From Martensiomyces pterosporus (Eukaryota > Kickxellomycota > Kickxellomycetes > Kickxellales > Kickxellaceae), in the NCBI GenBank assembly GCA_025201845.1, contig MU603943.1, forward strand, positions 124,001-188,000: a DNA stretch of 64,000 bases, in the 5' to 3' direction. The notes beneath the pieces were generated by a model. The model was not told the DNA's origin and ran no database searches. It was given only the letters and a program-made list of their open reading frames with translations. A program made the translations under genes and the position numbers. Below, piece after piece: positions 61,121-64,000 of the stretch (position 1 is the first letter of the stretch; every line of letters starts with the position of its first letter).

Positions 61121-61904
61121 ATGAAGATCTCGAGCATATGCTCTCTCACTGTTCTGGCAGCTGGTGCCTTTGCTAAACTGCAGATCATTCTGCCAAACAC
61201 CCACACAGAGTGGGAGGCAGGAGGTGCTGAAGCTATCAGATGGAAGTAAGTCCTCGACACAGCACAGCACCGCTGTCTTTCGGTGCACTACTAGTTTGCA
61301 GTAGCAGCCGCGAATTGCATTGCGCTAAACAGCCCTTGGCAGCCATGATGCATTGTCGACAATTAGACCAATCGATGGCCCTCTCAAGGGACGCGTATCC
61401 ATCGAGCTGATGGAGGGCTCGGACCCATCCAATATGGACACGGTGACGACGATTGCCGAGAACATCCCTGCCAACAACATGCAGGTCTCATGGAACGTCC
61501 CCAGGAACCTCAAGAGCAGCAGCAGCTACGCCATCAAAATCGTCGACGACAACGGCGACGAGTACTATGGACGGTACTTTAAGGGAATTGGCAGCAAGGG
61601 CGATGCTGGCAAAAACAAAAACGGAGCATTGGGAAATGCCAGAGATAGTAAGGGTGCAGGCAGCACCGATAGCGACCAGTCGAAGAGCCAGCAGAGTGCA
61701 GGAGACGCTGAAGAAAGCAGCGACCAGCGTAAGGGGAGCAAGAATGTTAGCAAGTCCCTGAGGAAAGATGCAGGAAAGGGCCGCAAGGACTCCAATGGCG
61801 AGGGCAAGAGCACAAACTCGGCTGTTTCGCACGCCATATCTCCGAGTGGTGCGGCAGCTGCCATTGCGTGCATGGCCCTTGCTGGCTCCCTGCTTGCCAG
61901 CTAA
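61121..61904 (+). CDS. Kre9/Knh1-like secreted protein, probable GPI anchor
   Basis: Two exons, 61121-61245 and 61343-61904, encode 228 residues. The donor is GTAAGT and the acceptor TGGCAG; the phase-2 split codon reads AA|C (Trp-Asn-His). Residues 1-18 form a signal peptide (MKISSICSLTVLAAGAFA). The domain LQIILPNTHTEWEAGGAEAI, then RWNHDALS, GRVSIELMEGS, MQVSWNVPRNLKSSSSYAI and YYGRYF (about 19-125) is the beta-sandwich module of Kre9/Knh1-like and Ser/Thr-rich GPI wall proteins. About 130-205 is low-complexity Ser/Lys/Gly/Asp. The C-terminal hydrophobic end (PSGAAAAIACMALAGSLLAS) fits a GPI attachment signal. Related proteins act in beta-1,6-glucan and wall assembly. A second member begins at 63372. 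Confidence 0.8.
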
Positions 61905-63371
61905 GCCGCAGTGTGCTGGCGTTTAGTACATGCGAGGTGCCATGACAGCCAGCATGCTATTCAAGCATTTCCCTTTAATCGTTTATCATGTTGTTTCGTT
62001 GCCTTTGGTCCAGAGGCGTAGATTTGCAGAGAGGCGCCTGTTTCGCTTTACGTGGACACACATCAATGACAAAAAAAAACAGACATGCCAGCATTCCATC
62101 TGCATGCCGCAACAACGCTGTGCGTATAATACACACAACGCGCAGCACTCCACTAGAGATGTAGCTCGGAAGGAATGGCAGTTCATAGTGGCACAGCAGC
62201 ATTGGGGTGGCTACCGGAACCGGGGCATTTGGCGCTGCTTGCTCCTGCAGCCCTCTTCTGGATTGTCAACCATGAGGCCATAAAGGCTGTGCACAGCTAG
62301 CAGGCTGGGCCTGGCTAAGATGCCCGGCTTGTTTTTTTTCCTGCGCGGGAAGGGGCTGGGTCTCGCAATAGAGACAATAGCGCAAGGAATCAAAATGGGG
62401 GAGCTTTGTGAAAGCCGATCCGCATTTCCTTTCCATGCAAGAGATTGGCTCTACCAGCAATGGGCTGGAGACTGTGGGGGCATAGGCAAGGAGTCGCATT
62501 AAAAGCGGCAATCGCTGATCAAATATTGCTGTGGACGAATGCTGTGAGTGGACCATGTTCGCACATGTGGACTACAGCGATCGCCCAGAAACTGATTGCG
62601 TGCGCACGCATACCAGAGTATTGTGAGCAATGGTAGGCTAGCGAGGCTAGGGCAGTTGGGCCTGGAAGTAAGACAGAGCTTTGCACCCAGCACTATGGAG
62701 TCTGCCGCGTAGACAAGTGGCTGGGTGCGGAGCCAGAGCGGAACAGCGGAACGGTGGGAAAGCTCAAATGTGTGGCAAATTGAACGAGCCCCGTCTGGGA
62801 CGGACGGACGGGTAGCACACGTCGGCCAATTTACAGAAACACAGGGTGCACTTCCGTGGGTGCTGTCCAACAATGAACAAAGTCTCGCGCATACGCCTCT
62901 GGCTCAGTGCGATGCCTCGGCGCAAAAAGGGGATTCCTGCTGCAAACATGTGCTTTGCAGGTATGGCCAGAAAAGCCAGGCGCAAACAACAACAACAAAC
63001 AGGAGCTGCAGCCAAAGAGCCCGTGGAGGCGAAATCTCTCAGCGATCGTTGCCCGCATTGGCTAATGGCGGGGCCACGCTTGCCTGGGTGCTTGGGCTAA
63101 TTCAGCCAAACGCAGAAGTCGCCCTCACATACATTTAAATGCAGCACCGCTCGCTCCCGCACGCGCGTTTCCAGCGCTGCTTTTCCAGAGACTGCTCTAC
63201 CTAGACCTTCCCCTCCTTCGCCTGCGCCTTGTTTGCAATCTTTTACGCGCATCCCTCTCCTGCTTTTGCCGCCCCTGCCCTTCTTCCATCTAACCCTTGC
63301 TGACCACGCCCTCCTCATCTTCCCGCCTGCCAGCAGCCTCCAGCCTTTCTTTCTGACACAGCATATAAACA
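61905..63371. other. Intergenic, about 1.5 kb between the two Kre9-like genes
   Basis: No supportable gene; short frames lack motifs. The right end (about 63165-63360) is a strong pyrimidine-rich leader with a CATATAAA element just before the ATG at 63372. Confidence 0.35.
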
Positions 63372-64000
63372 ATGAAGCTTGCCATCGCCACCATCGTTGC
63401 CTTCGCCTCCTCGGCCTTTGCTGCACTCAGCATCAACAACCCTGTTGCTGGCACCAAGTGGACCAATGGAGCCCCCGTCACCATCACCTGGATGTAAGTA
63501 CTTGTGTAAGCGCCTTTGTGCGCCCGCGCCCGCGCCTGCGCCTGGTTCCACCGAGCACTAGCACCAAAGCCACCAGTGCCTTCTGCTACGGAAACCCCCC
63601 CCCGCACTTTGGATAGCATTTCGCTTGCAAGCGCAATCGCTCCCCACACTTGGCAGCTCTCTTTTGATTTTCCTTTTTGGCGTGCCCCCATCGGGTCTGC
63701 ATATCTTGCCAATCACTCTTGGTTTGCTTCTGTGTCCCCCAGCACCGCTGCAGCAACCACCATACCTGTGCACTATAGATAGTCGACGCACCTGTGCCAG
63801 CATCTCTCCCGCTGTGCCCCGTGTGCCAACGCGAATCAAGTGCTGCTGCTCTCTTTCCACAGCTGCCCGTGCTGCTTCTTTGCACCCGAATGCATTATCT
63901 GCCCATGTATCATTTATCTGCCGCTTGGTACACGAGATGGCGATGGTGACCAAGGACAAGCAGCCCTTGGCACACACCATGCATGGGTCTTGCAAGGTGC
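63372..64000 (+). CDS. Second Kre9/Knh1-like secreted protein, first exon (truncated by window edge)
   Basis: Exon 1 (63372-63493) encodes MKLAIATIVAFASSAFAALS, a signal peptide, then INNPVAGTKWTNGAPVTITW, the textbook start of the Kre9/Knh1-like GPI-protein module. A GTAAGT donor follows at 63494 in phase 2, directly after the conserved Trp, the same place as in the gene at 61121. No acceptor before the window end gives a continuation that clearly resembles the family. One at about 63862 (TTTCCACAG) keeps an open frame, but its translation is Cys/Pro-rich and unlike the module. The rest of the gene therefore probably lies beyond 64000 or uses an acceptor I cannot choose. Confidence 0.7.

Noticed and set aside
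1..64000. tRNA, rRNA, CRISPR or transposon features
   Set aside because: I looked for B-box-like GTTCRA motifs, spaced direct repeats, and transposase or reverse-transcriptase motifs and saw none that could be supported.

Overview
The window reads as nuclear DNA of a filamentous or early-diverging fungus. Reasons: single-gene transcription units on both strands, short GT-AG introns (often GTAAGT donors and TAG acceptors), and fungal families such as Pet127, Mss51, Yhm2, a Reg1-like phosphatase regulator and Kre9/Knh1-like wall proteins. The style (C-ending codons in highly expressed genes, long low-complexity Ser/Gln/Ala stretches) would fit a zoopagomycete/kickxellomycete lineage, but that placement is inference from protein appearance only.

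Layout. 1-6 kb: 5' part of condensin CAP-G (runs off the left edge), a Sel1-repeat protein, a four-exon coiled-coil protein, and a CHY/RING ubiquitin ligase. 6.9-9.2 kb: a saccharopine dehydrogenase-like oxidoreductase and ribosomal protein uS15. 9.5-18 kb: a tail-anchored protein with a KASH-like C-terminus, exosome subunit Mtr3, eIF4E, a DUF1279/FAM210-like mitochondrial protein, an acidic His-rich orphan and a small membrane protein. 18.7-25.8 kb: a PX sorting nexin, mitoribosomal mL54 and uL24m sharing a promoter, Alg14, and a 406-residue orphan. 27-37.4 kb: a Reg1-like PP1 regulator, the large TPR protein Ski3, and an orphan membrane protein. 39.2-39.7 kb: a nearly identical fragment of the 6.9 kb gene, a 220-N assembly gap, then a fragment matching the uS15 promoter. 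39.8-50.5 kb: Yhm2 carrier, a TMF/Sgm1-like golgin, RCC1 with a histone-H1-like tail, Mss51, and acidic ribosomal protein P2. 51-64 kb: an SPX-RING ligase, a PPR protein, an orphan membrane protein, Pet127, and two Kre9/Knh1-like secreted proteins, the second cut by the right edge.

Themes. Seven products belong to or are predicted in mitochondria (mL54, uL24m, Mss51, PPR, Pet127, DUF1279 protein, Yhm2); the first five concern mitochondrial gene expression. RNA/protein quality control is represented by Mtr3, Ski3 and two RING ligases. I see no CRISPR array, rRNA, convincing tRNA, transposon ORF or secondary-metabolite cluster. The points most worth checking are the KASH-like protein, the gapped 2.5-kb duplication, the AAAATTTT promoter motif, the Kre9-like pair with a shared intron position, and several orphan genes. 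Splice models were derived by reading frames and splice signals by eye; none is confirmed by transcripts.
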